Shown: one piece after another, positions 30,208 to 40,879 of the stretch
Numbering within the stretch: position 1 is the stretch's first letter
Layout of the letters: every line of letters begins with the position of its first letter
Origin: Prorocentrum cordatum
Taxonomy: Eukaryota; Sar; Dinophyceae; Prorocentrales; Prorocentraceae
Length of the DNA: 64,000 bases
Direction of reading: 5' to 3'
Assembly: GCA_963575745.1 (NCBI GenBank)
Contig: CAUYUJ010018656.1
Coordinates: 134,041-198,040, forward strand
Made by a program: the position numbers and the translations under genes
The notes under the pieces: generated by a model
Seen by the model: only the letters and a program-made list of their open reading frames with translations
Databases searched by the model: none
Told to the model about the DNA's origin: nothing

Positions 30208-32049
30208 CTATTCGTCCTCGCCGGCAGGCTGCCCCGAGCGCACCTCACCCAGGTGCTTGCTGAGGATCGCCCGCCGCCTGAGCTTCTCCAGGACCTCGTC
30301 ATCGGCCCCCCTGTTCTCGCTGTTGGGGTCCCCGTCGAGGCGCAGGTACTCCTCCGCCAGACTCCAGTCGACCTTGGAGCGCCACTTGCCGCCGTGCTGC
30401 GCCTTGGGCCTCAGCCAGTCGCTCTTGCACTGCACCCGCTCGTAGGCCTTCCAGATCGAGTACAGGCGCAGGCAGGTCACCTCCGCGGCCTGCGAGTTGA
30501 TCAGCTCGTCGTACTGCCCCTGGCTCATCATCCTGTCAAGGACCAGGGCCAGCATGTTCAGCTCCTGCGCGATGCCCGCGCCCTGCAGCTCCTTGGAGCG
30601 GAGCCACTCCTGCGTCTCCACGCGTGCGCTCCGTCCGCCCTTGTAGAGCCTCGCCAGCACTGTCGGCGCCACGCGGGCCCTGATCCCCCCCACGGGGGAG
30701 CCCGCCACGCGGCGATACTTCTCCAACGTCGCCAGCAAGCTCTCCTTTGGGTTCTTCGACTCCTCCTTCAGCTGCACGATCTGGTCCTTCAGGGGGTCAT
30801 CGAGCTCGCCCAGGTCTCCAACCTTCTCCCAGGACGCTGCACTCGAACTCGGCGTGGGCGACCCTGCCTGCGCCCGGGTGCTCAAGCCCGAGTCCCGCTG
30901 CACCAGCTCCTCGTGCTCCGTCAGCTTCTTGATGAACGCATCCACCTCGGCCGAGCTGGGGTCGTCTCCTCTGGACGGCGGCGGCCCCGCGGGGGGCGGG
31001 GGAGGCGGGCCTGGCTCCGACGCCAGAGCCCCACTGCCGCAGGCAGGTCCTGCTCCCGCTCCGCCCCCGACATCCAGCCTCGACTTCAGCATACCCACAG
31101 CGTCGGCCAAGTCAGACTGACCTCGAGCCAACTCCGCGAACAGGGTCTTGGTGTCCCGCTCGTCGCCACTCACATCACTCACGTCATCGCCAGCGTGCAC
31201 CGACCCGCCGTCCGAGTCCGAGCCCGAGTCGCTGTCCGAGTCAACCTCCTTTCGGCACGAGCATCCGTATGTCCAGACCCCGTAGATCACGATGAGAACG
31301 CAGCCCAGGTATGCCGCGCCCAGCTCGAGGTCGCCCGATTCGTACAGCTCCCCCAGGAACTCGCGGAAGTTGTCCAGGTCCTCGATCGCCTGCATCCCCG
31401 CCGAGACGGTGTGGTACCTTGCGGCGAAGAAGGACCCGAGATGCAGCCAACGCCACAACCTCCAGCCCACAAAGAACACCGCTGCAGCACCACCCCACGT
31501 CTTGTGGGCCCACGCCGTCACCACGGTGGTCACGAGGCCCTTGCCGAACCAGGACGCCACCTTGGCCTTCGAGCTCGCCTTCTTGCCCTTCGTCAGGTTG
31601 GCCTTGGCACTCTCGGCACCAGCCTGTCCCAGCTCATGTCGCACAATGAGCCGCTCCGCGGCTATGATCGCCTGCTCTCTCTCCTTCTCATTCAGCCCTG
31701 GGTGCTCGGTCCAGGTCACTCCCTTCTTCGGGCGCGGCAGCATCCTCGCCTTGTCCCGCAGGTTGATGATCTGCACCCGCTTGGCGGGGTCGATCGCGGT
31801 CCAAACCAACGAGGTCCCTGGACCGACCCGACTGACCAGCAGCATCACCACCCCCGTGTTCCTCCCCTGCGTCTGGACGTAGACGCGGTTCCACCTGCTC
31901 CACGGCGCCATGAACCCTGCTGGCGACCCCCGCCACTCGGCGCCACCTCCGAGGTCGAGGGGCTCGATGAGGACCTCCTCGGCCTCCTGCTGGCGCCCGC
32001 CGAAGACCTCCAGCAGCCCGTCCAGCTCGCAGAGGGCGAGCGCGGTCAC
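30208..32049 (-). CDS. Gag-like protein of the DIRS-like retrotransposon
   Basis: 613 codons from the frame's first GTG; the first ATG is at 31911 (residue 47), giving 567 residues, and is the likelier classical start. The frame is open upstream almost to repeat A1. Its place as first ORF of the element indicates a Gag or nucleoprotein role, but no zinc knuckle is visible. Visible parts: Lys-rich segment (about 150-165), two hydrophobic stretches (about 171-203, AVFFVGWRLWRWL, and 243-262, AAYLGCVLIVIYGVWTYGC), an acidic Ser-Asp run (270-282), a Pro/Gly-rich linker, then a charged helical C-terminal region (ELNMLALVLDRMMSQGQYDE .. LYSIWKAYERVQ). Membrane-like helices are unusual for a Gag. 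It ends in TAG with the frame open beyond. Confidence 0.75.
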   Translation of the reverse strand: MTALALCELDGLLEVFGGRQQEAEEVLIEPLDLGGGAEWRGSPAGFMAPWSRWNRVYVQTQGRNTGVVMLLVSRVGPGTSLVWTAIDPAKRVQIINLRDKARMLPRPKKGVTWTEHPGLNEKEREQAIIAAERLIVRHELGQAGAESAKANLTKGKKASSKAKVASWFGKGLVTTVVTAWAHKTWGGAAAVFFVGWRLWRWLHLGSFFAARYHTVSAGMQAIEDLDNFREFLGELYESGDLELGAAYLGCVLIVIYGVWTYGCSCRKEVDSDSDSGSDSDGGSVHAGDDVSDVSGDERDTKTLFAELARGQSDLADAVGMLKSRLDVGGGAGAGPACGSGALASEPGPPPPPPAGPPPSRGDDPSSAEVDAFIKKLTEHEELVQRDSGLSTRAQAGSPTPSSSAASWEKVGDLGELDDPLKDQIVQLKEESKNPKESLLATLEKYRRVAGSPVGGIRARVAPTVLARLYKGGRSARVETQEWLRSKELQGAGIAQELNMLALVLDRMMSQGQYDELINSQAAEVTCLRLYSIWKAYERVQCKSDWLRPKAQHGGKWRSKVDWSLAEEYLRLDGDPNSENRGADDEVLEKLRRRAILSKHLGEVRSGQPAGEDE

Positions 32050-32184
32050 CAGCAGCCAGCCGGGACGCCCGATGGCCGGCGTCGTGGCGGCGCCCGAGCC
32101 TGGCGGGCTCGGGGCGAGCAGGGGCTGGAAGCTACCCCTCTCTGAAGGCTCGAGTGCGGGCCTCGCCCGCGAAACCCACGCTTC

Positions 32185-32317
32185 GAGCCGAAACTTTGCG
32201 CCAGGAGAGGAGGGACAAGCACGAGATAGAATGCGCTACTCCTCCTCCTAATTTGCAGTTGAGGCGGCTATCTGAACGTTTACAGGGGGTGTGTAAAAGT
32301 GTGTTTAAAAACGCGTA
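32185..32317 (-). repeat. split direct repeat A1 (5' end of the retrotransposon)
   Basis: 133 bases matching A2 at 24825-24957, ending AAAAACGCGTA on the outer side. As the 5' terminus of the coding strand it probably carries the element promoter (inference). Confidence 0.9.
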
Positions 32318-33460
32318 GTGAAGGCCTGACGGCCAGTGCCGCCGGCCTTGTAAGACATCGACGACGACCAGGAGGGGGAGGAGGAGGAGAAGGAGGAGGA
32401 GGAGGAAAAGGAGGAAAAGGACTCCCCCCTGGGACCCCCCCCCTGGGGAGTGGGGAGGAGGACCGGAGGACGACAGGCGTGGGAGAGAGGGAGGGGGGGG
32501 GAGGAGGACCCCCAACGACGGATGCGTATCTGATTCCCCTACCCCCCACTGTAGGCCCACCGGACCCGAGGAGGACCGGCGCGCCGGAGAAGGACCAGCG
32601 TAGGACACCCAAAAGCGATGCGAATCTGACCCCCCCCCCACTTCCACGTCATGAGGACGTGGATGGAATTCCCTCAAGCTGCAAATCCGTTCCCCGAACG
32701 AGGAAGGGTGCTCTCTCTCTCTCTCTCTCTTTCACCCGACGGGAGAGGAGGATGGGAAGGAGGGGACGAAAGAAGCCCCCCCGTCGACGGGATTGGACAG
32801 ACACCCTGCACACGCCGGCAGGGTCGGCGGATTTTTGTGTTTTTTGGTCACTGGAGGTCGTTAGCAGGCCCAGGGGCCGTCGAACACGGGTTCGGGGTGA
32901 ATAGTTGCACCCACCAGATGGACCCCGGGAAACCGGTTTTGAGCGGATTTGCCCTGATCCCCCTTTGACGGGCGTGACTGAGGGGAGGGGGGAAGGGCGG
33001 TATCGTCACGATTGGCGCTGGCACCGTCTTGGCATGCTCAGGAATGGGTTCTTCCCAGACGGCGCTGGCGCGAGTCGTGACGTGATCAGGGAGGCGGGCA
33101 GCGGTGGCGGGGCTGGTAACCAGCATTATCGCGAATCATTAACACATGGGCTCGCGGAGGAGGAGGACCCCTGCCATCGGTGCCCTCTCCGCTTTCGCCA
33201 CGTCGTTCGTTCTCCCGTTTCGTCGTCGTCGTCGTCGTGGTGGTCGTCCTCGTCGTCGTCGTTCTCCGAATATTGTGGGCTGGTGCAGGGCTGTGTCTGA
33301 GCCGACGCCCGCTGCTGACAGGAGGATGGTGAGGAAGCCCAGCTCTGACCAGCGGCCTTTCTGTGGGGGAAGGGATCGGCATTTGTGTTCCAGCGGTATC
33401 GCCACGATTGGCGGTCAGCGAGCGAGCGAGCGAGCCTTCCTCCTCTCCCTCTTCTCCTTC
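32318..33460. other. spacer with GGA tract and short repeats
   Basis: A GGA run at about 32365-32420, a TC run near 32712, and unique sequence. The segment at about 33195-33356 (GTC-rich, then GTGGGCTGGTGC..CTGACAGGAGG..GACCAGCGGC) recurs at about 34140-34315. No gene is supported. Confidence 0.55.
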
Positions 33461-34172
33461 TCCTCCCTCCTCCTCCTCCTCCTCCTCCTCCTCCTCCTCC
33501 TCCGTATCCTGCCTCCCCCTCCTCCCCGTCCTCCTTCACCTCCTCCCCCCTCCTACCTCCTCCTCCCCTACCTCGGCATGTGTTTTCCAGCGGCAGTTGT
33601 TCTTTCTACGACAGGCCTCATGCTCGAACGCGCACAAGCGGAGGCTGCGGAGCGCGGCACGGCACGCCGAACAGGTTTTGCCTGGAGGTGTTAACCTGCC
33701 TGGATGGCTTCCACATCTGAGGTCCTTAAAACTTCTCTGGAACAGCTCCGCAGAAGGACAATCAACGAAGAGCTGTGGACGATTACTGAAAGCACACACG
33801 CCATACCAAACACCGAGGCGTTTGCGCCCGAGGCGGGGATCGAACAAGAACACGCTGCATAGACGTAACCTTTCGGAGGTCCGCGCGGATTGCCCAGATC
33901 GGCGCCAGGGCCCCCTCTCTGGCGTGCGGAGGCGCCGCCAGGGGGGGGGGCCCGCGCCGATCGAAAGAACAGCCTGAAAACATAGGCTGTCGGAGAGTTT
34001 TGCTCATGCCGTTCCTTCTGTCCTTCGAGGGGCGGGTGTCGGGAGGGGGTCGGGGAAGAGGGAGGGAGGAGGAAACTTGCCCTAGGTGTCTTCTCTCCCC
34101 TGTCGCCTCGCCGCTCCCCCCCCCCACCTGTGCTCGTGTCGTCGTCGTCAGCGTCGTCGTCGTCGTCCTCGT

Positions 34173-34203
<31 letters not shown>

Positions 34204-34540
34204 GTCCTCGGAAGAGTGTGGGCTGGTGCGGGGCTATCCCTGAGCGGGCGCCCACAACTGACAGGAGGTGGGCGAGGACAGGAGGTGGGCTGGGAGGATC
34301 GAAGAAGACCAGCGGCATAGACATGATATTTCGTGGATCGGCGCTGAAGTCCCCTGGCGGCGCCTCTGGCACCTCCCCTGGCGCTGATGCTAGATATCCG
34401 CACAGAGCTCCACAAGTCTGTGTTTGTGCTGATTGGTTTTTTCCAGGCAGATTGAGGTCAATGGCTCCAGGCGTGACTCTTCGCGGTGATGCAGATTTTT
34501 GCATCGTCGGATCGCAGGAAAGGGCGTGAATGGTGAGGGA
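33461..34540. repeat. TCC tract, hairpin-family relics and a duplicated module
   Basis: TCC array at about 33461-33560. Relics of the CGCGGATT hairpin family lie at about 33862-33985 and 34315-34425, both with CTGGCGGCGCC-like centres. The GTGGGCTGGTGC module lies at about 34210-34315. Frames in between lack any domain. Confidence 0.55.
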
Positions 34541-34990
34541 GGTTGCAGGAGAAGGAGGAGGAAGAGGAGGAGGAGGAGGAGGCGGAGGAAAGAGAGGAGG
34601 AGGAGAAACAGAGTTCGAGGAGGAGGAGGAGGAGGAGGAGGAGGAGGAAGAGGGGGCCTAGATGGGGAGGATGAGGACGAGGAGGAGGAAGTTGGAGGAG
34701 AAGGAGGAGGAGGAGGAGGAGGAGGAGCAAGCAGGAGCGAGCAGGAGCGAGCAGGAGCGAGCAGGAGCGAGCAGGAGGAGAAGCGAGCAGGATGAGGAGG
34801 AGGAGGAGGAGGAGGAAGAGGCTTGAGGAGGAGGAGGCGGAAGATGCGGAAGAGGAGGAGGAGGAGGAGAAGGAGGAAGAGGAAGAGCTTGATGAGGCGG
34901 GATACAGCAAGAGGGATGAGCGATGAGCGAGGAACGAGGAGCGAGGAGCTGGCGGCGGCGCACGCCGCCGCCGCCAGCTCCTCGCTACTC
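34541..34990 (+). repeat. (GGA)n with AGCGAGCAGG units
   Basis: GGA microsatellite; at 34725-34790 a decamer AGCGAGCAGG is tandemly repeated. Ends in a GGCGGCGGCGCACGCCGCCGCC-like palindrome region near 34945-34978. Confidence 0.9.
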
Positions 34991-36036
34991 GTTTCCCGTT
35001 CCTGTGTGTGTGTGTGGGTGCGTGGGTGCGTGCGTGCGTGCGTGCGTGCGTGCGTGTGTGCGTGTGTGCGTGTGTGCGTGTGTGCGTGTGTGCGTGTGTG
35101 CGTGTGTGCGTGTGTGCGTGTGCGTGTGTGCGTGTGTGCGTGTGTGTCTGCGTGTGTGTGTGTGTGTGTGTGTTTGTGGTGTGTGTGTGTGTGAGGTGTG
35201 GGGTGTGTTGGGTGTGGGTGTGTGGGGGTGTGGGTGTGTGGGGGTGTGGGGGTTGTGGGGGTGTGGGGGTGGGTTTGGGTGTGTGTGGGGGTGTTGGGGT
35301 GTGGGTGTGTGGGGGTGTGGGGGGGTGTGGTGTTTGTGGGTGTTGTGGGTGTGGTGTGTGTGGGTCTGGGTGTGTTTTTGTGGTGGGTGGTGGTGTGGTG
35401 TGTGGGGTGTGTGGGTGTGTGGTGTGTGTGTGTATTGGTGTGTTGGTGAGGGTTGTGTGTGGGGGTGTTGGGGTGTGGGGGTATGGGGGTGTGGGGGTTG
35501 TGGGGGTGTGTGGGGGTGTGGGTGTGTGGGAATGTGAGTGTGTGGGTGTGGTGGTGGTGTGGTGTGGGTGTGGTGTGTGGTGTGTGTGTGTGTGGTGTGT
35601 GTGGTGGTTGTGTGTGGTGTGTGTGGTGTTTGTGTGTGTGTGTTGTGTGTGGTGGTGTGCGGTGGTGTGTGTGTGTGTGGTGTGTGGTGTGTGGGTGTGT
35701 GTGGTCTGTTGGTGTGTGTGTGGTGTATGGTGTGGTGTGTGGTGTGTGGGTGTGTGGTGAGTGGTGACTGTTGTGTGTGTGGTGTGGTGAGTGGTGAGTG
35801 GTGTGCGGTGTGTGTGTGTGTGGTGTGTGTGGTGTGTGCGGTGTGTGTGTGTGTGTGGTGTGTGGTGTGGGTGTGTGGTGTGTGTGTGTGTGTGTTGTGT
35901 GTGTCGTGTGTGGTGTGTGGTGTGTGTGGTGTGTGGTGCGTGTGTGTGTGGTGTGTGTGGTGTGTTTGGTGTGTGTGGTGTGTGGTGTGTGTGTGTGTGG
36001 TGTGTGTGTGGTGTGTGTGTGGTGTGTTGTGTGTGT

Positions 36037-36106
<70 letters not shown>

Positions 36107-37948
36107 TGTGTGGTGTGTGGGTGTGTGGGTGTGTGTGGTGTGTGTGGTGAGTGTGGTGTGTGGGGAGTGGTGTGTGTGTGTGGTGTGTGTGGTGTGTGTG
36201 CTGTGTGGTGTGTGTATGTGGTGTGTTGGTGTGTAGTGTGTGGTGTGTGGTGTGTGGTGTGGGGTGTGCGGTATGGGGTGTGGGGTGCGGGGTGTGGGGT
36301 GTGAAGTAAGGGGTGTGGAGTGCGGGGTGTGGGGTGTGGGGGTGTGGGGTGTGTTGTGTGTTGTGTGTTGTGTGTTGTGTGTTGTGTATTGTGGGTTGTG
36401 GGTTGTGGGTTGTGGGTTGTGGATTGTGTGTTGTGTGTTGTGTGTTGTGTGTTGTGTGTGTGCGTTATGTGTTGTGCGGCGTTCGTTGTGCGTTGTGCGT
36501 TGTGCGTTGTGCGTTGTGTGTGGTGTGTGGTGTGTGGTGAATGGTGTGTGGTGAGTGGTGAGTGGTGTGTGGTGAGTGGTGGCTGGTGTGTGGTGTGTGG
36601 TGTGTGGTGTGTGGTCTGCGGTGTGTCGTGTGTCGTGTGTCGTGTGTCGTGTGTCGTGTGGTGTGTGGTGTCTGGTGTCTGGTGTGTGGGTGTGTGGTGT
36701 GTGGGTGTGTGGGTGTGTGGGTGTGTGGGTGTGTGGGTGTGTGGTGTGTGTGGGTGTGTGGGTGCGTACGTGTGGGTGCGTGCTTGTGGGTGTGCGTGTG
36801 GGTGTGCGTGTGGGGGTGTATGGGGGTGTGTGGAGGTGTGTGGTGTGTGGTGTAGGGGTGTGGGTGGGTGTGTGTGTGTGTGTGTGGGGTGTGGTGTTTG
36901 GGTGTGGGTGTGTGGGTGTGTGGGTGTGTGTGGGGTGTGGGGGTGTGGGGGTGTGGGGGTGTGGGTGTGGGGTGTGTGGGTGTGTGGGTGTGTGGGTGTG
37001 TTGGTGTGTGGGTGTGTGGGTGTGTGGTGTGTGTGGGTGTGTGGGTGCGTGGGCGCGTGCGTGCGAAGGTGCGTGGGTGAGTGGGTGCGTGGGTGCGTGC
37101 GTGCGTGCGTGCGCGTGTGCGCGCGTGCGGGCGTGCCGGGGTGCGGGCCGGCGTGCGTGCGCGCGCGCGTGCGCCGTGCGTGTGCGTGTGCGTGTGCGCG
37201 TGTAAGCGTGTGCGCGGGTGCGCGTGCGCGCGTGCGCGCGTGCGTGCGTGTGCGCGTGTGTGCGCGTGTGCGTGTGTGCGTGTGTGCGTGCGTGCGTGTG
37301 CGTGCGTGTGCGTGCGTGTGCGTGCGTGCGTGTGCGTGTGCGTGAGCGTGCGTGTGTGCGTGTGCGTGTGTGCGTGGTGCGTGTGCGTGTGCGTGGTGCG
37401 TGTGCGTGTGCGTTGCGTGTGTGCGTTGCGGGTGCGTGTGCGTGTGCGTGCGTGTGCGTGCGCGTGCGCTGCGCGTGTGCGTGCGCGTGCGTGCGTTTGC
37501 GTGCGTCGGCGTCTGCGTACATGTGCGTTCGTGTGCGTGTGTGCGCGTGCGTGTGCGTGCGTGTGCGTGTGCGTGCGTATGTGTGCGTCTGCGTGCGTGT
37601 TCGTGCGCGTGCGTGCGTGTGCGTGCGTGTGCGTGCGTGCGCGTGCGTGCGTGCGCGTGCGCGTGCGTGCGCGCGTGTGCGCGTGCGTGCGCGTGCGTGC
37701 GCGTGCGTGTGCGTGTGCGTGCGTGTGCGAGCGCGTGCGTGCGTGTGCGTGCGTGTGCGTGCGTGTGCGTGCGTGCGCGTGCGTGTGCGCGCGTGTGCGC
37801 GCGTGTGTGCGCGTGCGTGCGCGCATGTGTGCGCGCGTGTGTCGGTGTGTGTGTGTGTGGGTGTGGGTGTGGGTATGGGTGTGTGTGTGTGTGCGGGTGT
37901 GTTCGGTGTGCGTGTGTGCGTGTGTGCGTGTGCGTGTGCGTGTGTGTC
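34991..37948 (+). repeat. about 3 kb of GT-rich repeats: (GTGTGC)n, (GGTGTGT)n, (GTGCGT)n
   Basis: Alternating purine-pyrimidine sequence for nearly 3 kb. Blocks differ in unit: GTGC/GTGTGC at the left edge, GTGTGG and GGTGTGTG in the middle, GTGCGTGC and GCGTGTGC to the right. The frames give Cys-Val repeats on + and His-Thr/Ala-His-Thr repeats on -, exceeding 1000 codons. These are not genes. Confidence 0.97.
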
Positions 37949-39084
37949 GACAGAGACATGCTCCTACAAGTCATGGGGGGAGCGCAATCTTTCAATCACG
38001 ACCTAAAACGGCACACTCCTTACATGGCTGGCCAGGCGAGATCATCTGAGCCACCTGAGGAGTAGTTTTCGGCAGGGTAACTTGCCTGCGGGGTAACTCG
38101 CCTGCAAGGTAACTTGCTCGCGGGTCAACTTGCCTTTCTTGAGCCCGCCTGCTGCTGCCTAACTTGTGCATTATAATGCTTTGCTGACTCACGCTTCGTT
38201 CCCCCCCCCCGATTCTCAAGGAGGTTGGGCAAAGGCGAGAGGTAGCGAGCGTTTGTCCGCGGCCGTTTGTGCTCAAGCGGCTGGCCGCCAAGATATGATT
38301 GCGCCCCATCGCGAGGCACATGGTTTGCCATTGAGACCGAAAACATATTCGCTTGACATGGCCCGTCGCTCCCGCGACTCTCTCCTGCCGTTGGGACTAT
38401 CGCTACTACCGCATAGCGGAGTTGGTTTTGGGCTCCGCCTTAGGCGAAGCATCTGGTTGGGCCTCCCGACCAGTTTCAAACTCGCCCTCCGTGTGTGGGG
38501 TCGCTGCAGTTATTTAAAAGACCTTTGCGCGGCGCTCAAGCATGAACCGCATTTTGGAAACCATCCGCCCTCCATACGTGAAGCGATTGTGCGTTTTTCA
38601 AACGATTGTGCGCGGTGCTAAGACGAGAGACACATTTTGAACACCCCCCGCTTTCCACCCATGGAATTGTTGCATATTAGATGCTTCGGGGTCAGACAAG
38701 GTGACAACACGCCCAAGCGGAACGCAAGGCCCGCCCTGTCGACACGCTTGGGGGCGCGACGCGGAGGAGTTACACGGACAATCGTTGAATGAGGAGGGGG
38801 GGGAGGAGGGACGAGGCGGGGAAAAAGAGGAGTAGGAGGTGGAAGGGGGCCCAGATGCGCCCAGCCTTTTTTTCCAGGCAAGCTTACACTGTGCTGCGCA
38901 CGCCCCCCCAACCGCAATCAAGCTTCGCGTGCGTCGGAAAACAAAACACAACAGTTGCCTCGAGCACATCCATACGGCGGGCGGCTGCACATAATCAGGC
39001 GGCATGCAGAATGTGAGAGTGAACGCGTTCAGGGCATGCGCGCGTATGCACACGTGGGCCGTTGCGAAAGCATCGGGGCCGAGG
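37949..39084. other. spacer with a 17-bp tandem repeat and outlying 83-bp monomers
   Basis: GGTAACTTGCCTGCGG-type units repeat four times at about 38075-38135. At about 38520-38720 there are diverged monomers of the 83-bp satellite found at 40145-40860 (TGTGCGCGGTGCTAAG, GAGACACATTTTGAAC, GCTTCGGGGTCAGACA). No gene is supported. Confidence 0.55.
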
Positions 39085-39629
39085 ACGAAGACGAGGAGGA
39101 TGACGAGGACGAGGACGAGGAGAAGGAGGAGACGGAGAAGGAGGAGGAGGAGGAGAAACAGGAGGACGGGGGGGAGGAGGGAAGAGGATGGAGGAAGGAG
39201 GAGGGAGGAGGGAGGAGCGAGGAGCGAAGAACGACGAGCAAGGATCGAGGAGGGAGGAGCGAGGAGGCGGAGCGAGGAGCGAAGAGCGAGGGGCGAGGAG
39301 CGAAGGGTAGCGAGGAGGAGGAGGGTGAGCGAGGAGGAGGACGAGGAGGAGGAAGAGGTGGAGGAAGAGGTGGAGGAAGAGGAAGAGGAGGAGGACTGAT
39401 GATGATGTTGATGATGATGCTGATGATGATGATGATGATAATGATGATGATGATGATGGTGGTGATGATGATGGTGATGATGATGATGATCATGATGATC
39501 ATGATGGCGATGAGGATGATGATGATGATGCTGATGCTGATGATGATGATGATGCTGGTGCTGGTGCTGATGATGGTGATGATGATGCTGATGCTGATGC
39601 TGATGCTGATGCTGATGCTGATGATGATT

Positions 39630-39704
<75 letters not shown>

Positions 39705-39726
39705 GTGATGGTGATGATGATGGTGG

Positions 39727-39768
<42 letters not shown>

Positions 39769-39870
39769 GGGTGAGGGTGATGGTGATGGTGATGGTGATG
39801 GTGATGGTGATGATGAGGAGGAGGAGGAGAGGAGAAGAGGAGGCGGAGGAGGAAAAGGAGGAGGAGGACC
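39085..39870 (+). repeat. GGA-GAT-GGA compound array
   Basis: GAG/GGA with GAGCGAGG units, then (GAT)n from about 39397 to 39815, then a short GAGGAG run. Confidence 0.95.
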
Positions 39871-40144
39871 TGTGTAAACCCAAGAATCATCGACGATGCT
39901 GGAATTAACCTCCGAGCACCCTCGTCATAGGCCCCTAGAACGGTTTTGCCTCGTTGGAAGACAGCCGTTTGAAAATTCCGAGGCATGCCAAAACATTGTT
40001 CTCGGGATTTTAACGCCACGTATCAACCGGATTGCTGCGTCTTGACGATCGGGAATCGGTCAGAGCGCCAGATTTGGAACCTCAACACCGCGAGTCAACA
40101 TAACTGTTGCGCCCGCATACTCATGAATCCTACCAAAGCACCGT
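39871..40144. other. unique spacer
   Basis: Short low-copy sequence between arrays. Nothing recognised. Confidence 0.5.
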
Positions 40145-40860
40145 TTCTGGTACGTTGTTCATGAGAATCCGTGAAACTCTTGCAAAGTTTAAAAACTAAT
40201 GTGCGCGGCGCTAAGGCGAGAGCCACATGTTGAAAAGGAACCGTCCTCTCAACCCGTGGAGCTCCTGCAAGCTTTCAAAACGAATGTGCGCGGCGTTAAT
40301 GCTAGAGGTACATGTTGAAGACGATCCGACCTCAATCCGTGAAGCCCTTGCAAATGTTTAAAACGAATCTTCGCGGCGCTAAGGCGAGAGCCACAGTTTG
40401 AACACCACCCGCCCTCAATCCGTGAAACTCTTGCAATGCTTTAAAACGAATGCGCGCGGCGCTAAGGCGAGAGTCACATTTAGAAAGCGACCCGCCCTCA
40501 ATCCGTGAAACTCTTGCAAACGTTTAAAAGAATCTTCGCGGCGCTACGGCGAGAGCCACAGTTTGAACACCACCCGCCCTCAATCCGTGAAACCCTTGCA
40601 AAGGTTTAAAGCGAATGTGCGCGGCGCTAAGGCGAGAGCCTTTTTTATGAAAACCACCCGCCCTCAATCCGTGAAACTCTTGCAAATGCTTAAAGCGAAT
40701 GTGCGCGGCGTTAAGGCGAGAGCCACATTTAGAAAGCGGCCCGGCCCGCCCTCCATCTGTGAAGCTGTTATGACTCTTTATGCTCCAGAGCCATAAATGG
40801 TGAGGAAGTTTTTAGGCGAAACGTCCGGTCCGCCCTCAAAACAGGCTTCGGGGTGCGACA
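40145..40860 (+). repeat. 83-bp tandem satellite, about eight copies
   Basis: The monomer contains AATCCGTGAAACTCTTGCAA, TTTAAAACGAATGTGCGCGG, CGCTAAGGCGAGAGCCACA and a CACCCGCCCTC junction. AATCC or its variant begins near 40166, 40251, 40334, 40417, 40500, 40582 and 40666, a period of 82-85. The last copy runs into GGCTTCGGGGTGCGACA. Confidence 0.9.
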
Positions 40861-40879
40861 GTGAGAAGTTCTCTATAAG

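Larger units (their letters stand above)
24236..32317 (-). mobile_element. DIRS/PAT-like tyrosine-recombinase retrotransposon with C5-methyltransferase-like domain
   Basis: An element of about 8.1 kb read on the minus strand. Order: A1 (32317-32185), Gag-like ORF, Pol (reverse transcriptase, split RNase H, methyltransferase), tyrosine recombinase, B1 (25288-24958) abutting A2 (24957-24825), then outer B2 ending at 24236. A1-ORFs-B1A2-B2 is the split-direct-repeat layout known for PAT and Ngaro types. It has no LTRs, no integrase and no target duplication, as expected for recombinase-mediated insertion. GTA stands at both outer ends and at the B1/A2 junction. The copy is nearly intact, but Gag/Pol carry one in-frame TAG and one single-base frame change. 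The architecture call is firm; activity is unknown. Confidence 0.85.

Noticed and set aside
34390-37995. 1201-codon minus-strand frame of His-Thr repeats
   Set aside because: Pure translation of GT/GTGCGT microsatellites with open frames on both strands; no complex sequence except at the array edge.
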